64,000 nt of DNA from Terrimonas sp937888905 (GTDB taxonomy: Bacteria > Bacteroidota > Bacteroidia > Chitinophagales > Chitinophagaceae). The DNA is taken from positions 124,001 to 188,000 of the forward strand of contig CALATA010000017.1 in the NCBI GenBank assembly GCA_937888905.1, given 5' to 3'. Below, piece after piece: positions 63,063 through 64,000 of this stretch. The translations under genes were made by a program, and so were the position numbers. Position 1 is the stretch's first letter. Every line of letters starts with the position of its first letter. Below the pieces are notes generated by a model that was not told the DNA's origin, searched no databases, and was given only the letters and a program-made list of their open reading frames with translations.

Positions 63063-63506
63063 GCCCTGGTGGTGAAATTGGTACCCCGAAGCTTCGGGGA
63101 CGCAGGACAGAATTCAAATGGCTCCTGCAGCCAGTTATCGAACAGGGATAAAGTTCTAAGAATAATAACCACTGCCCTGGTGGTGAAATTGGTACCCCGA
63201 AGCTTCGGGGACGCAGGACAGAATTCAAATGGCTCCTGCAGCCAGTTATCGAACAGGGATAAAGTTCTAAGAATAATAACCACTGCCCTGGTGGTGAAAT
63301 TGGTACCCCGAAGCTTCGGGGACGCAGGACAGAATTCAAATGGCTCCTGCAGCCAGTTATCGAACAGGGATAAAGTTCTAAGAATAATAACCACTGCCCT
63401 GGTGGTGAAATTGGTACCCCGAAGCTTCGGGGACGCAGGACAGAATTCAAATGGCTCCTGCAGCCAGTTATCGAACAGGGATAAAGTTCTAAGAATAATA
63501 ACCACT
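63063..63506 (+). repeat. Four identical 111-bp tandem units derived from tRNA-Leu
   Basis: Units start at 63063, 63174, 63285 and 63396 and are the same base for base. Positions 1-21 equal the first 21 nt of the tRNA-Leu(UAA) that follows at 63507. Positions 22-37 are the palindrome CCCCGAAGCTTCGGGG in place of three D-loop bases. Positions 38-46 (ACGCAGGAC) again match the tRNA. The remainder is different and ends in a 20-25 bp A/T-rich spacer. Each unit can fold into a cloverleaf-like shape: CCCTG (2-6) with CAGGG (81-85), the palindrome hairpin, and GCAGGA (40-45) with TCCTGC (61-66). Because 111 is a multiple of three, long false reading frames cross the array on both strands. Confidence 0.95.
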
Positions 63507-63592
63507 GCCCTGGTGGTGAAATTGGTAGACACGCAGGACTTAAAATCCTGTTTGCAGCAATGCAAGTGCCGGTTCGACCCCGGCCTGGGGCA
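63507..63592 (+). tRNA. tRNA-Leu(UAA)
   Basis: 86 nt. Acceptor GCCCTGG/CTGGGGC (two wobble pairs), anticodon arm CAGGA-CTTAAAA-TCCTG (anticodon TAA), long variable arm GCAGCAATGC, T arm GCCGGTTCGACCCCGGC. CCA not encoded. Confidence 0.94.
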
Positions 63593-63608
63593 CAAGCTTT
63601 AAAACCTT

Positions 63609-63636
63609 CCCTCGCAGCAATGCGGGGGTTTGTTTT
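63609..63636 (+). terminator. Terminator of tRNA-Leu(UAA)
   Basis: Stem CCCTCGC/GCGGGGG (one T-G pair), loop AGCAAT, then TTTGTTTT. The stem region repeats the GCAGCAATGC of the tRNA variable arm. Confidence 0.75.
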
Positions 63637-63683
63637 ATTATCTACTCACACTTCTTCCTTCCAGAAGGTCTAAAAATCAGACA

Positions 63684-63983
63684 ATGGACTTTTCTGTGTA
63701 TATCCTCTTTTCCGAAAAACTTGCGAAGTTTTATATCGGCACTACCGATAATGTTGACAAAAGATTACTGGAACATAACACTGGCAAGTATAAAACAGCT
63801 TTCAGCACAAAAGGAATTCCATGGACTTTGTTCATGAACATACCATGTAGTTCAAGTAAGCAGGCTTACGATTTGGAGGCGTTCATTAAGAAAATGAAAT
63901 CAGCCAACTTTGTCCGCAGGTTGAAGAAGCAACCGGAAATAATTTCATCTGTGCTGGAAAAACTAGAGAGCCATAAAAGGTAA
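63684..63983 (+). CDS. GIY-YIG nuclease-domain protein
   Basis: 99 residues from ATG 63684; an upstream TTG at 63630 lies in the tRNA terminator and is rejected. The single domain has VYILFSEKLAKFYIGTTDN (the GIY-YIG pair in the form VYI and YIG), the catalytic Arg in DKRLLEHNTGKY and Glu in YDLEAFIKKM. The length fits the small UPF0213/YhbQ-like group rather than UvrC. No DNA-binding domain is attached. It stands 92 bp behind tRNA-Leu(UAA) and the tRNA-derived array. Its substrate is unknown. Confidence 0.88.
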   Translation: MDFSVYILFSEKLAKFYIGTTDNVDKRLLEHNTGKYKTAFSTKGIPWTLFMNIPCSSSKQAYDLEAFIKKMKSANFVRRLKKQPEIISSVLEKLESHKR

Positions 63984-64000
63984 ACACGCAGCCCCGAGGC

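Noticed and set aside
63063..63506. Reading the four units as a CRISPR array or as four extra functional tRNAs
   Set aside because: There are no variable spacers, since the full 111 bp is identical. The D stem and the anticodon loop are destroyed, so no normal tRNA can form.
63063..63592. Attachment site of an integrated element at tRNA-Leu
   Set aside because: Integrases usually use the 3' part of a tRNA, whereas the units copy the 5' part, and no integrase or phage gene is visible.
63053..63602. Long reading frames on both strands across the tRNA array (about 147-180 residues, with repeated PRSFG-type peptides)
   Set aside because: They exist only because the repeat length is a multiple of three, and they run through a tRNA gene. 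No start signal or protein family supports them.

Overview
The window looks like the chromosome of a Bacteroidota bacterium, most likely of the Chitinophagaceae or a close relative. The evidence is -7 boxes of the Bacteroidota type (TAnnTTTG, some with TTTG about 20 bp upstream), many lipoproteins with short lipoboxes, a TonB-dependent receptor paired with a DUF4249 lipoprotein, DUF3667 and DUF4861 proteins, LytS/LytTR and Reg_prop/Y_Y_Y sensors, and a tmRNA tag of the GxxxYAxAA type. No plasmid, phage or CRISPR genes are visible.

Layout. (1) 1-9105, minus strand: a pectin/rhamnogalacturonan-type degradation cluster. It holds a LacI-type regulator, a secreted alpha/alpha-toroid-like protein, a TIM-barrel sugar isomerase, a GH28 polygalacturonase, a GH105 unsaturated uronyl hydrolase and a large lipoprotein cut by the window edge. 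No SusC/SusD pair lies in this part. (2) 9232-15125: a PhyH dioxygenase divergent from an AraC regulator, a serine beta-lactamase-like protein, an SDR, another AraC and a methyltransferase. (3) 15223-23000: housekeeping core with tmRNA, rseP, dxr, a GH3-like protein, rplU-rpmA, a Lys/Ala/Pro histone-H1-like protein and a PolX/PHP protein. (4) 22968-32784: a 1251-residue histidine kinase overlapping mazG, DUF3667, a secreted YD-type repeat protein, and a TonB receptor with its DUF4249 partner. (5) 32787-39331, minus strand: a second carbohydrate cluster (DUF4861, GH43, an APH-fold sugar kinase, GH109) plus a formylglycine-generating enzyme. (6) 39506-45124: three signalling modules (LuxR-type regulator, V4R hybrid kinase, SBP3-LytS kinase with a LytTR regulator). 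(7) 45382-55625: accessory genes, including an FMO-like oxidase, two small beta-barrels, a doxX-arsR-AHSA1 operon with a visible operator, a sterol-desaturase-like enzyme and several small lipoproteins. (8) 56112-63983: a propeller LytS/LytTR pair, tRNA-Leu(GAG), a histidine kinase, a GT2 glycosyltransferase, tRNA-Gly, a tRNA-Leu-derived tandem array, the intact tRNA-Leu(UAA) and a GIY-YIG nuclease gene.

Two structures are not explained by ordinary annotation. Four identical 111-bp units at 63063-63506 each begin with the 5' part of the neighbouring tRNA-Leu(UAA), carry a 16-bp palindrome in place of three D-loop bases, and sit between that tRNA and a GIY-YIG nuclease gene. In addition, many genes here end directly in tandem 7- or 8-nt words (TGAATCG, TAAGTAG, TTTGATGA types) that read in the sense direction, often supply the stop codon itself, and put stops into all three frames.
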